This document shows, piece by piece, positions 36,603-47,229 of a DNA stretch of 64,000 nucleotides. Positions within the stretch are counted from its first letter, which is position 1; each line of letters starts with the position of its first letter. Under the pieces are notes generated by a model. The model made no database searches, was not told the origin of the DNA, and was given only the letters and a program-made list of their open reading frames with translations. Location of the stretch: NCBI GenBank assembly GCA_032622095.1, contig CP136062.1:152328875-152392874 (forward strand). Reading direction: 5' to 3'. This DNA comes from Siphonodentalium dalli. Lineage: Eukaryota; Mollusca; Scaphopoda; Gadilida; Siphonodentaliidae. The position numbers and the translations under genes are program-made.

Positions 36603-37895
36603 TGTTAACAAATCGTGAACACCTTCTGGTATGCGAGCATCATGGTCACGGGTTGCTAATGAATCCAGGCGCTACCATCCCATTTACCAGCGCCGTGACC
36701 ACTTCATTCACGTGGTGTTAATGAAACCCGGTCACCACCCAACTTGACAGCGCCGTGACCACGTCATCCACGTGGTGTTAACGTATCCAGATCACCATCC
36801 CATTTACCAGCGCCATGACAATGTCATTCACGTGGTGTTAATGAAACCCGGTCACCACCCAACTTGACAGCGCCGTGACCACGTCATCCACGTGGTGTTA
36901 ACGAATCCAGATCACCATCCCATTTACCAGCGCCATGACAACGTCATTCACGTGGTGTTAATGAAACCCGGTCACCACCCAACTTGACAGCGCCGTGACC
37001 ACGTCATTCACGTGGTGTTAACGAATCCAGGTCACCATCCCATTTACCAGCGCCGTGACAACGTCATTCGCGTGGTGTTAATGAAACCCGGTCACCACCC
37101 AACTTGACAGCGCCGTGACCACGTCATCCACGTGGTGTTAACGAATCCAGATCACCATCCCATTTACCAGCGCCATGACAACGTCATTCACGTGGTGTTA
37201 ATGAAACCCGGTCACCACCCAACTTGACAGCGCCGTGACCACGTCATCCACGTGGTGTTAACGAATCCAGATCACCATCCCATTTACCAGCGCCATGACA
37301 ACGTCATTCGCGTGGTGTTAATGAAACCCGGTCACCACCCAACTTGACAGCGCCGTGACCACGTCATTCACGTGGTGTTAACGAATCCAGGTCACCATCC
37401 CATTTACCAGCGCCGTGACAACGTCATTCGCGTGGTGTTAATGAAACCCGGTCACCACCCAACTTGACAGCGCATTGGTCACGTCATTCACGTGGTATTA
37501 ATGAATCCAGGTCACCATCCTGTTTACCAGCGCCGTGACGACGTCATTCACGTGGTGTTAATGAAACCCGGTCACCACCCCCACTTGACAGCGCCGTGAC
37601 CACGTCATGCACGTGGTGTTAATGAATCCAGGTCACCAGCGCCGTGACCACGTCATCCACGTGGTGTTAATGAATCCAGGTCACCATCCCGTTTACCAGC
37701 GCCGTGACCACGTCATTCACGTGGTGTTAATGAATCCAGGTTACCATCCCGTTTGACAGCGCCGTGACCACGTCATTCACGTGGTGTTAATGAATCCCAG
37801 TCATCATCCCACTTGACAGCGCCGTGACCACGTCATTCACGTGGTGTTAACAAATTGTGAACACCTCGTTTCCGAGCACCACGATCACCCGTTAG
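36603..37895 (+). repeat. 60-bp tandem array with CACGTG in each unit
   Basis: About 20 units of 60 bp. Two unit types alternate (TGAAACCCGGTCACCACCC and CGAATCCAGGTCACCATCCC), giving a 120-bp dimer. Each unit contains a palindromic pair CCACGTCATTCACGTGG, i.e. an E-box core (CACGTG) beside an ACGTCA half-site. Both array ends carry the same degenerate unit (GTTAACAAAT.GTGAACACCT). The 120-bp dimer is most homogeneous in the middle and decays toward the right end. Confidence 0.93.
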
Positions 37896-38023
37896 TAGTA
37901 GTACTGGCCCCTCCATAGACCTCCGTAGGATTCTCATGTTGAGAACTGACTATATGTGCACTTCAATAAGTAGGTTATATGCTTTCAAAAAATAATTGGG
38001 TAGACATCAAACAAAGTTGCTGG

Positions 38024-38037
38024 ATTGCCATGGCAAC
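38024..38037. promoter_or_regulatory. X-box-like (RFX) motif
   Basis: ATTGCCATGGCAAC is one base from the symmetric RFX X-box GTTGCCATGGCAAC (established consensus). No promoter or gene is visible nearby. Confidence 0.35.
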
Positions 38038-38196
38038 GACTTAAACATACATGCCAAATGTTGAGGTTTTCGACAACTGGCATGCTTACATTTAATTAAC
38101 CACTTGCGTGAACATATCTATGTTTGATATATAAACAGATACACCTTGTCTGGGAAATGAAAGACACAAGTTGAATGGCCATGCACATATAGATCC

Positions 38197-38210
38197 GTTG
38201 TCATGGTAAC
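38197..38210. promoter_or_regulatory. X-box-like (RFX) motif
   Basis: GTTGTCATGGTAAC fits the RFX X-box consensus and lies 173 bp from the first. Functional status unknown. Confidence 0.35.
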
Positions 38211-38584
38211 GATCGAATACCACCGAGGATGGGCTTAGTCAATGTCTATCCTAGCCATTGCAGGAGGCAACGAATATACCATCTATTTAGAAGATACCAC
38301 CATGCCACATATCTAACAATGGACCAAATATGAGGTCATGGCATCAAAGCTACCTGTCAATCCTTTACTGCATTCAGTCATTGTTTGAAACTAATACATG
38401 TATTGGGACGCATTGTGTTTTTGCTTCTGAACACAGGTATAAGAAGATCCTATCACGATAAACCGATAATTATAACAATATACTCACACATACTAATAAT
38501 ATATGCATTGGAATTATATATTTTAGTTTATTTTTATTATTTATTTATTAAACATCCAGGGACAAACCTTGGTGCCGTTTCCAT

Positions 38585-38935
38585 GTTTTGGTTATACGGG
38601 GAAAGTATCCGACCAACGCCTAGGGAGGGGAAGTGCTGCCTGATTTACATCTTACAATATGTGATTAGGAGTTTGGGTTGGGCAAGTATCTGCCCAGCGA
38701 CTTGAGAGGGGAAGTGCTGCCCGATTTACATCTTACAGTATGTGATTAGGGAGTTTGGGTTGGGCAAGTATCTGCCCAGCGACTTGAGAGGGGAAGTGCT
38801 GCCCGATTTTAATCTTATAATATGTGATTATGGTGTCCGGGTAGGGCAAGTATCCGACCAGAGTCTAGGGAGGGGAAGTACTGCCCGATTTTCATTTTAT
38901 AATATGATTATGGGGTTCGGGTGGGGAAAGTATAG
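38585..38935 (+). repeat. 82-bp tandem repeat, about 4 copies
   Basis: The marker AAGTGCTGCC recurs at 38,631, 38,712 and 38,794 (AAGTACTGCC at 38,876), i.e. a period of 81-82 bp. Each unit has GGGCAAGTATC, GAGAGGGGAAGTGCTGCC, GATTT and TATGTGATTA. Two overlapping plus-strand frames of 77-106 codons are made of the repeat. Confidence 0.92.
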
Positions 38936-39420
38936 GGACCTTTCGCCAAATCACGAACACAGTTACGGACATTGAAATATCCTGCCATTACACGGCCAAA
39001 ATTCGATCTTTACGCACGGGGATTCGTGACGAAATATGCCTCACTCAGTTTAATTATGTGCAAATATGTCAAGGATGTGCCACCGGTCCTTCTTGTTGCG
39101 CTCTAACATTATCCGCATGGTGTATAACACACGGATAAGAACATGGGACCTGAAAGAAACACACATTACTTTTTCCATGAAATATATGTGTAACTGAATA
39201 TAGTGGGAATATGCCGTCTCACCAATTAACCATCGTAGGTAAATTGTGATGTTGTCCACCTTACTAGGACAATATATCATATCCGTAATCGTAATTGTGA
39301 TTTGCAAAAGGTCTCTATTAATGAATCCAGGCCACATTGTGGACATTTACATGTACCGTGTCTGCATGCACAGGCCATTCTTTTTGTATTACATATAACT
39401 AAATACCTATAGGCGTGAAC
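38936..39420. other. Gene-free sequence
   Basis: A 98-codon minus-strand frame (39,050-39,346) has no recognisable domain. No repeat is recognised. Confidence 0.45.
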
Positions 39421-39988
39421 TAAATAGAGGATCTACAACGATTCCCCAGTCTATAGCGGAATTTACAAAACGGGTCCAGCAAATTAGGTCTGGACGAGCT
39501 TTGGTTAGGTCCAGACCTGATTTACTGGACGAGTTTTGTAAAATCCGCTATGACGTGGGGACGAGTTGTAGATTATATTTATTACATGATCCAAAACCTC
39601 GATTAACATACTGAAATCAACAAATGGGACTTGAACTAACATCAGCTTCTTTAAGGCCTGCGATGACGTTTTACGTAACTATGTGTTGTTTGCCCACATG
39701 AAGCAATATTCCCAGATAAATACAGACTTTTTGACGTATATAATGGCGTACATTTAATGAAATAACTTTTCAAACTTTTCATTCATTAGAGTTTGTTGGG
39801 AAAATATTGCAAGCGATAGTATTTTGAGACGTAAAGTACGGAATGTAAACAGACAACAAACCGAAAGTTAAAGGTCACCTGGCACTATTTCGTGTTATTA
39901 AATGAATGTTTAATATTCCAATCTATAGAATGGGTTTATTGAATGGAATAAAATGGTAGGATAATTTAATAAAAATAAATACTTAATC
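39421..39988 (+). repeat. Rep-C, copy 3
   Basis: The fullest copy. It has AAATAGAGGATCTACAACGA, the inverted head, AACAAATGGGACTTGAACT and GAGTTTGTTGGGAAAA. It then extends through GAATGGAATAAAATGGTAGG to AATAAAAATAAAT, the 3' limit also reached by copy 1. Confidence 0.82.
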
Positions 39989-39995
39989 GGAAGGG

Positions 39996-40025
39996 GTGAT
40001 TATATATTGTTTGATATATAATCAC
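39996..40025. repeat. 30-bp hairpin just after rep-C
   Basis: GTGATTATATAT pairs perfectly with ATATATAATCAC around TGTTTG. Confidence 0.8.
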
Positions 40026-40412
40026 AACAACAGGGACACACGTGCAGGATCACTCTATTAAATCAAGATAAATCAACGACCAATATTTACTAAGAATAAG
40101 TGTTTTAAGATTGATCTTAGTAGTAATCGAGGATTAATGTTGAATAAATAACCGAAATATTTGATGAAAGTGTTTTTAAAGACTGTTTCCCTAACCTCCC
40201 CCATGAACACCCACCCAATAGGAAAATTTAACTTATGCATGACCAAAGTTGATGACGTGTTAATTCTTTCATACAAATCTCCGTTATTTAGTCACAGTAT
40301 GTTCTATATAGAGTTGTCACCCTTCCTGATTAGCGTAGGTATGCGAGTTTTTATGCATAATCGTACGCACGTGTTCCCTGGTGTCCGTTTATTATATTAA
40401 TTTCTCTTTATT

Positions 40413-40802
40413 ATGGGCCGGATTAGATATATTTTTATATCTAACGAGATGCGTATCAGGTGGCGTGCAACACGATCACGTATAGTGTTACCAAATCATG
40501 GCTATATCTCGCACGCGTACACACAGATTACGTTGGGTTACACCACTGGTCGATTGATCCTGCTAATTTGCTATTATGTTGGGTTTATATTTTATGCCAA
40601 TTATGACAAAGGGGATGTTGGGTCTAATAACTTAAAACACGGTGCACAATGCCACATAGGCCCATCGGACAGGCAGGTGCAAACCAGTATGAAGAATCAA
40701 CTGACAACAGAGAAGCGAACTCTTGGCTCTCTACAAGTCAACAAAGGCATACAGAGTAGTAAAACTGCTGATTTTTCTGTCGTCGTACATATAATGTCTT
40801 AA
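40413..40802 (+). CDS. Unrecognised 129-codon open frame
   Basis: The longest open frame outside a tandem repeat. It starts at ATG and ends with TAA. The sequence is basic in the N-terminal third (RIRYIF, RIRWRATRSR), has one hydrophobic stretch around residues 48-62 (LILLICYYVGFIFYA), and a polar, Lys/Ser-rich C-terminal half. I recognise no domain. Composition matches the surrounding AT-rich DNA and there is no visible splice or promoter context. Most likely chance; a small single-pass membrane protein is the alternative. Confidence 0.12.
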   Translation: MGRIRYIFISNEMRIRWRATRSRIVLPNHGYISHAYTQITLGYTTGRLILLICYYVGFIFYANYDKGDVGSNNLKHGAQCHIGPSDRQVQTSMKNQLTTEKRTLGSLQVNKGIQSSKTADFSVVVHIMS

Positions 40803-41690
40803 AATTATATGAATATAAAATCAGTGCATGCATATCGTGATGGAAGATGAAAGTAGCTGCACGTCATATGCAATAAATGGGGATGGTTTTAGGGTTCTGG
40901 TTGTAGCAGAGTCACTGGGCGTTTTTGTCCTGTCCTTATTTTCCTTCCGTTTCCTTTCCTTCCAATATTTTATTCTATGAATCGTGGCGACGTATTCTAT
41001 AGAAACAGATGTATGACTGGAAGATGACGAAAGCACACATACCGGTTCCAGAATTCTGGTCCAGTATGTATAGGGAATGGTCAATTTTGTTTGCAATAGC
41101 AAGTGACATATGTTTAAACTTTTTTTGTGGTTTTTCCTGGGTTCACCATGTACAGTGTACTTGAATGGCCAAATGGTCTACACGCCTAATATAACTTAGT
41201 GTCATTGTTGTCGTCACATCCTATATGTACCCTATGCAATGTTGTGATACTGCGTATCAATATGTAATAAATTGTTTATATAACTTATTTCGCAGGTACG
41301 TACAGGAATCAACCTCACCATGTCTTGTGACCAACATTCCCACGAGAGGACATCCCTGTAATTGTTCCAGTTTGAGTACACACTGTACTTTTACAATAAT
41401 CTGACTGTCGAAGTTTGATAATCTCTAGGTTTTGGTAAACTTTAATAATTTGGAAGATTCTAGTGATGGAACAGACTCCATGGAAACATCGTTCTGTTGC
41501 ACTGTTGCCCAATTTGTATAGGTACTTGTTGTTCCCTCGTCCATCATGATAAAACGTTGTGAGTCATGATCCAGGAGCGGTTTACACAAACTGGGAAATT
41601 GATTTGGAAAATACATACCAAAATAAGTTTTAAATATCCAAAACTAATCATTTGGAACAATTACAAATGTTACTCATATTTTTTAAATGG
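40803..41690. other. Gene-free sequence
   Basis: Contains a pyrimidine-rich stretch (40,930-40,965, TTCCTTCC type). Short frames of 63-93 codons on the minus strand show no recognisable product. Confidence 0.45.
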
Positions 41691-43191
41691 TCGCAATGAC
41701 ACCCCTGTATCTGTTAATGTCGAATGACACATGTATCTGTTAATGTCGAATGACACATGTATCTGTCAATGTCGAATGACACCCCTGTATCTGTTAATGT
41801 CGAATGTCACACCTGTATATGTTAGTGTCGAATAACACACCTGTATATGTTAATGTTGAATGACACACCTGTATATGTTAATGTTGAATGACACACCTGT
41901 ATATGTTAATGTCGAATGACACACCTGTATCTGTTAACGTCGAATGACACAACTGTATATGTTAGTGTTGAATGACACACATGTATCTGTTAGTGTTGAA
42001 TTACACACCTGTATATGTTAATCTCAAATGGCACACCTGTATCTGTTTATGTCGAATGACACACATGTATCTGTTAATGTCGAATGACACACCTGTATAT
42101 GTTAGTGTTGAATGACACACCTGTATATGTTAATGTCGAATGACACACCTGTATCTGTCAATGTCGAATGACACACCTGTATCTGTTAATGTCGAATGAC
42201 ACACATGTATATGTTAATGTCGAATGACACACTTGTATATGTTAGTGTTGAATGACACACCTGTATATGTTAATGTCGAATGACACACCTGTATCTGTCA
42301 ATGTCGAATGACACACCTGTATCTGTTAATGTCGAATGACACACATGTATCTGTTAATGTCGAATGACACACCTGTATCTGTCAATGTCGAATGACACAC
42401 CTGTATCCGTTAATGTCAAATGACACACTGTATCTGTTTATGTCGAATGACACACATGTATCTGTCAATGTCGAATTACACACCTGTATATGTTAATGTC
42501 GAATGACACACCTGTATATGTTAGTGTCGAATAACACCTTGTATCTGTTAATGTTGAATGACACCTGTATATGTTAATGTTGAATGACACCTGTATCTGT
42601 TAATGTCGAATGACACACCTGTATCTGTTATTGTCGAATGACACACCTGTATCTGTTAATGTCGAATGACACACCTGTATCTGTTATTGTCGAATGACAC
42701 GCCTGTATATGTTAATGTTGAATGGCACACCTGTATATGTTAATGTCGAATGACACACATGTATCTGTTAATGTCGAATGACACACCTGTATCTGTTAAT
42801 GTCGAATGACACACCTGTATATGTTAGTGTCGAATAACACACTTGTATATGTTTATGTTGAATGACACACCTGTATCTGTTATTGTCGAATGACACACCT
42901 GTATATGTTAATGTCGAATGACACACCAGTATCTGTTAATGTCGAATGACACACCTGTATCTGTTAATGTCAAATGGCACACCTGTAACTGTTATTGTCG
43001 AATGACACACCTGTATCTGTTAATGTCGAATGACACCTGTATCTGTTAATGTCGAATGACACACCTGTATCTGTTAATGTCGAATGACACACCTGTATCT
43101 GTTAATGTCAAATGGCACACATGTATCTGTTAATGTCGAATGACACCTGTATCTGTTAATGTCGAATGACACCTGTATCTGTTAATGTCGA
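41691..43191 (+). repeat. 28-bp minisatellite, about 53 copies
   Basis: The unit is GTCGAATGACACACCTGTAT followed by CTGTTAAT. Variants include ATATGTTA for ATCTGTTA, GTTGAA for GTCGAA, and 26-bp units lacking one CA. Substitutions are scattered through the array, indicating an older and less homogenised array than the 57-bp satellite. Confidence 0.95.
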
Positions 43192-43371
43192 AAACTAACT
43201 CGCGTTTTCTGCTATATATTTACGCGATATCGAACACTTTTCGATGCAAACTAATGTATTATTGTTGGTAATGTCTTTGCATTAGTATGCTGTTGATATT
43301 GGGCCTACCATCCTCGGGAAGGTAATGGTTATTGTCCCTGCATGTTCTGTTGTTGTCACGCCATGGAGTTT
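43192..43371. other. Unique flank of the minisatellite
   Basis: No feature seen. Confidence 0.4.
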
Positions 43372-43600
43372 GAACTTATAATAGGATTTGTTCATAACGG
43401 GCTTAGAATCGCTTCATTTTGAGAGTCATTTTAGTGCCAGTATGATGTACTCATATTTACTTATTATAAGTTTATTGTGAGCTGAAATTAACAGGAATTA
43501 ATAAACCAACTCACGTCTTACCATGCAGATGCACGCTCTATATAATGTGTTTTCACTATGTCCCGCGCAAGTCAACAAAATAACGGTTATAAGTCCAATA
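43372..43600 (-). repeat. Rep-B copy, inverted
   Basis: ATAATGTGTTTTCACTATGTCCCGCGCAA is the inverse of the GCGGGCCGCAGTGAAAACAT segment of rep-B. GTTATAAGTCCAATATGGGC also matches the inverted rep-B copy near 3260. Confidence 0.5.
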
Positions 43601-43733
43601 TGGGCTTCTTCCTTTGCACGAGGATATGTTGCATTGCCAGGTGAGAGGCAATTGCACCCATTCATGGTTATGGAGTTGTGTGAACTTAACCATTCAATGA
43701 CTGGGCTTTCCTGAAATTGCGCGAATACCCTGG

Positions 43734-43898
43734 GCCAATGCATTCTCTTATATATGGGAGTCGCACATAGGGAGCCTTGCACATATAAGAGAATACATTG
43801 GCCTAATCATATATACGTTGACATTCTAAGCCACTGAATTTTCTTATATATGCGATTCTCCGCATGGGAGACTCGCATATTTAAGAGAATGCAATGAC
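43734..43898. mobile_element. Degenerate paired-hairpin element
   Basis: Two decayed hairpins (43,734-43,802 and 43,830-43,898) with the same arms (CCAATGCATTCTCTTATATA in the first) but many mismatches, and a core of only 27 bp. Neither TTAA/CCCTTT nor the TGTGACCC termini are present. It is the oldest-looking copy of the hairpin pair. Confidence 0.7.
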
Positions 43899-44376
43899 AC
43901 AGGAACTTTAGTGTTACACCAGCGCAACTCCCACCATGAAAGGATTAAAATTAACCGCGTCTCGACGTACGTGCATCCACAGATGGGAATAGACCCGAAG
44001 TACGACAAATTGTGGTGCCACGTGACCACATCAAGCCAACGAAGAATGGCTATATTCAAATAGCAAGGTAGAGTTCTGTCCCCTCACTACGATGGTCAGA
44101 CCACTGCCATCACGTATTGAATGCATATGCTTTCCTAACATTTTTAATTAAGACTGTTGTCGGTTACAATTCATTCTGCGTTATTCAGACAAACAAAACT
44201 GTCCATATCAAATTTGAAATTGGCCGCATCATTGTTCGATATAATACCGCAAAATAGCCTGTCCCACAACGCCTATGCCGATTAGCCAGAAGTAAATAAA
44301 AACATGTTTCTGAAACGAGCTTGGTATACTTTCCACTAAAACTTGAATCAACTGGATATATCATACGTTAGACAAG
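43899..44376. other. Gene-free sequence
   Basis: Starts with ACACAGGAACTTTA, which recurs after the lone hairpin arm at 57,135. No coding region. Confidence 0.45.
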
Positions 44377-44788
44377 AAATAGAGGATCTACAACTCGTCC
44401 CCACTTTATAGCGGAATTTACAACTCGTCCCCACTTTATAGCGGAATTTACAAAACGAGTCCAGTAAATTTACTGGACTGTTGTAAATTCCGCTGTAAAC
44501 TGGGGACGAGTTGTAAATTATATTTATTACATGATTCAAACTTCGATAAAACATACTTAAATCAACAAATGGGACGTGACACTAACATTGGCTTCTATAA
44601 GGCCCGCGATCACGCTTCACGTACTATGACTATGCGTTGTTTGCCCGCGTAAATAAATAGTCCCAGATAAATAAAGACTCGCTGACGTATTTAATGTCGT
44701 AAATTTAATTAAATAACATTTCAAACTATTCATTCATTAGAGTTTGTTGGAAAAGGAATAAAGGTAGAATAGAATCATGTAATAAAAC
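44377..44788 (+). repeat. Rep-C, copy 4 (rearranged)
   Basis: AAATAGAGGATCTACAAC opens the copy. A 31-bp head segment (CAACTCGTCCCCACTTTATA and the next bases) is duplicated in tandem. The inverted arm is shortened, and the tail jumps from GAGTTTGTTGGAAAA directly to GGAATAAAGGTAGAA, skipping the segment present in copies 1 and 3. Confidence 0.8.
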
Positions 44789-45380
44789 GTGATTAGAAAC
44801 GACATACAGTGTACGTGGCAGCCATTTCCCGATTTTGTTTCTGTTCCAAAAATAGGCACTATAGCACGCGATGGCAGTGTGTGTCCAGCGTAGCGAGGGC
44901 ACAGAAATCCGCCTTGCAGTTTGTGATATCGTCTGAACTTCGTGCACCAGTCCACGATCACGTGGGGTTAACGAATCATGTCATATTCCCGTCTGTGCGC
45001 ACCAATATCACGTGGAATTATAACGGATCACGACCAATTATCGTCTTCGTGGTTCCATGCCATTTATCACGTGCTATTACCTCAATATCACGGAATTTGC
45101 TGCTCCGTGGACCCCGATCGCAAATGTGAATCCCGATCGTCAGTTTGATAGCACAAAAGCACACATCAATGACAACAAAGCCAGACGATATAACGATAAT
45201 GGAGAATTAAAAGCTTTTATTATTACATCCATTTACTCTGAAGGCAAATCTTTTGAAAGCGATGCGCATTGGATATTATACTTAATTGTATTAAAGGATC
45301 GACTTTCATTGTAGGGTAACAAAAGTCATAATGACACGAGCATTAACGTTGATTTAGTATGGCATTATAGCGGGACTACA
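44789..45380. other. Gene-free sequence with several ATCACG/CACGTG motifs
   Basis: ATCACGTG or close variants occur near 44,958, 45,010 and 45,066, and ATATCACGGA near 45,090. A 106-codon frame (44,809-45,129) begins at GTG and overlaps these motifs; I do not accept it as a gene. Confidence 0.4.
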
Positions 45381-45434
45381 TATGTGACCCGCCATATCAA
45401 ATCCAGTCGTAAGTCGGGATTTTGTTTACACTGT

Positions 45435-45502
45435 GCCAATGCATTCTCTTATATATGCGAGTCGCCATAGGTCGCCTCGCATATATAAGAGAATGCATTG
45501 GC
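45435..45502. repeat. 68-bp hairpin
   Basis: Same arms as the hairpin at 27,589, with one base missing at the loop. Confidence 0.9.
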
Positions 45503-45720
45503 CTAACAATTTTTTATCATTTTTTTTAAATAAATGTTTCTTACAATTTTTAGGACATAAAATAAAAAACATCCATTACCCTGCAGGGAGCCCCACACAT
45601 ATATAGAAGCATATAGAAGAGTGTCGTCTGCTCATGTTTGTCTGGGGCTCTGTATGGGTGAAATTATAAAATTGTTAAAGAATACAAGAAAAAATTATTA
45701 AAATTGTAAAAAATTGTTAG

Positions 45721-45789
45721 GCCAATGCATTCTCTTATATATGCGAGGCGACCTATGGTCGACTCGCATATATAAGAGAATGCATTGGC
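45721..45789. repeat. 69-bp hairpin (inverse twin)
   Basis: Same as the hairpin at 27,737. Confidence 0.9.
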
Positions 45790-45880
45790 ACAGGGTAAAA
45801 AAAATCCCGACTTACGACTGGATTTGATATGGCGGGTCACATATATATATCAAACACATTCAATCGAGTGGATGGTCTGT

Positions 45881-45995
45881 GACAAGATAGTCTCGTGAAA
45901 ATAGGTTCACACTGGACCCAGATATTCACATAGGGTCACACTGGAGTTATGTGGTTCTGAAATAAGCCATAGTGGATGTATACCCGTTATTCCCA
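45881..45995 (+). repeat. Rep-B fragment
   Basis: ATAGGTTCACACTGGA, ATATTCACATAGGGTCACA and CCGTTATTCC follow the rep-B order. It lies just after the TA-flanked element. Confidence 0.5.
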
Positions 45996-47229
45996 CACCT
46001 GGATAAGTGGTCCTGCTAATATGCTATGATGCGGGTAGGACAAACTGATGCCGTTACGAAAAAGTACCCTTATGTTTTCTAAAGTTGTCATTTTCGCGGT
46101 GTTTGGCTAATCCGAGCGTTTTAAGGATAAAACCAATGTGTGTATGAAACACCCAAGAACATATATATTTTTTGAATAGTATAATAATGCCTGCGCTTGT
46201 CATTCTAAAACGACATGAATAACCATCTTGACTATAGTCGAAACGAAGGCGGTTGATAACGGAATGAAGGCAGCAGTTCATTCAGTGGGTGTCGTTCTAA
46301 TTCAGCCACCGGTCATATCACGCACGACGCGATCAGTGGTCAGTTTATTTGTGGAGGAAAGCGACACAAAGGGTTAATTTTACTGGATTGTTTGTTTACT
46401 TAGGGTTTAAAGTGACGTGTTCCGAACATAATAAGGTACAATAATGCAAAAAATAATCTATTTGCATAAATTTGATATCCAAATAGTAATAAAAAAGTGT
46501 CAGTGTTATAAACTAAATACACGCAGTGAGCCAGTGACTATTATTGGCACGATCTTTGTCGTAGTGTTTATGCCCAATAACGCGTCTCGAATAAGTAACA
46601 AGAAAACCATAGTCAGAAATGGCAACGCCACCAAGATCATATTATTAGCCATAAATATAAATTATAATATAAAATATATTGGTTACATGAATGCACCGCC
46701 TCAGAATTCCGTTAAATAATACATGTAGTTATATACTGCAACCATAAGACATCCAGCGAATACACACCCCACGAAAACCCGAAATGTGTTGTTCTGCAAG
46801 ATATCCCATCGCTATAGCTCAATTTGACAAGGCCAGATTAGCTTTTCTGCACTATCCTAAAACAATAAAGCTTCTCAAATCATCGGCATATAGTCAATAG
46901 AACTTTCACGAACTTGGCCATTCCAACTACAGCTTTTACCGGACTCGTGGTCGCAGTACAACTTTAATGCGTCCCAAAATAACCGGAAAAACAATTATCT
47001 ATTTAAAAACCTATACATAGGACCATGGATTTCTATAATTTGGCCAACAGTATACACCGGTGGCATTAATAACTAATTACATGTTTGCGTAGTTTAACCG
47101 TTGTGTTCTCTGAAATGGTATACAGTCGATGTGGTTGGTATTTCCGATAATCTTAGTTCACTGTTACATTCTTCCAGTGGAGATATTGTTTTGATTGTAA
47201 CTTATCGGTTTTATTCAATGAAATAAGTC
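45996..47229. other. Gene-free sequence
   Basis: No repeats that I can name. Frames at 46,054-46,281 (minus, 75 codons) and 46,444-46,719 (plus, 91 codons) lack recognisable domains. The complement of the latter reads as hydrophobic peptide (LVALPFLTMVFLLLI), which AT-rich DNA easily produces. Confidence 0.45.

Larger units (their letters stand above)
37896..38584. other. Gene-free spacer with two X-box-like motifs
   Basis: Apart from the two palindromic motifs listed separately, I see no repeats and no coding region. Confidence 0.5.
45383..45841. mobile_element. TA-flanked element carrying the paired hairpins
   Basis: The ends TGTGACCCGCCATATCAAAT and its inverse form terminal repeats of about 42 bp (45,383-45,424 and 45,800-45,841), bordered by TA on both sides. 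TA target duplication suggests a Tc1/mariner-like or related non-autonomous element (inference). Internally it has hairpins at 45,435-45,502 and 45,721-45,789, nearly identical to those in the piggyBac-like elements. Its 218-bp core contains an extra insert with CCCTGCAGGG and a GGAGCCCC / GGGGCTC pair. No transposase. Confidence 0.82.

Noticed and set aside
44809-45129. 106-codon frame starting at GTG
   Set aside because: No ATG, no domain, and it overlaps scattered ATCACG motifs.
46444-46719. 91-codon plus-strand frame or its hydrophobic complement as a receptor exon
   Set aside because: No recognisable motif; hydrophobic readings arise easily from AT-rich DNA, and there is no splice or domain context.
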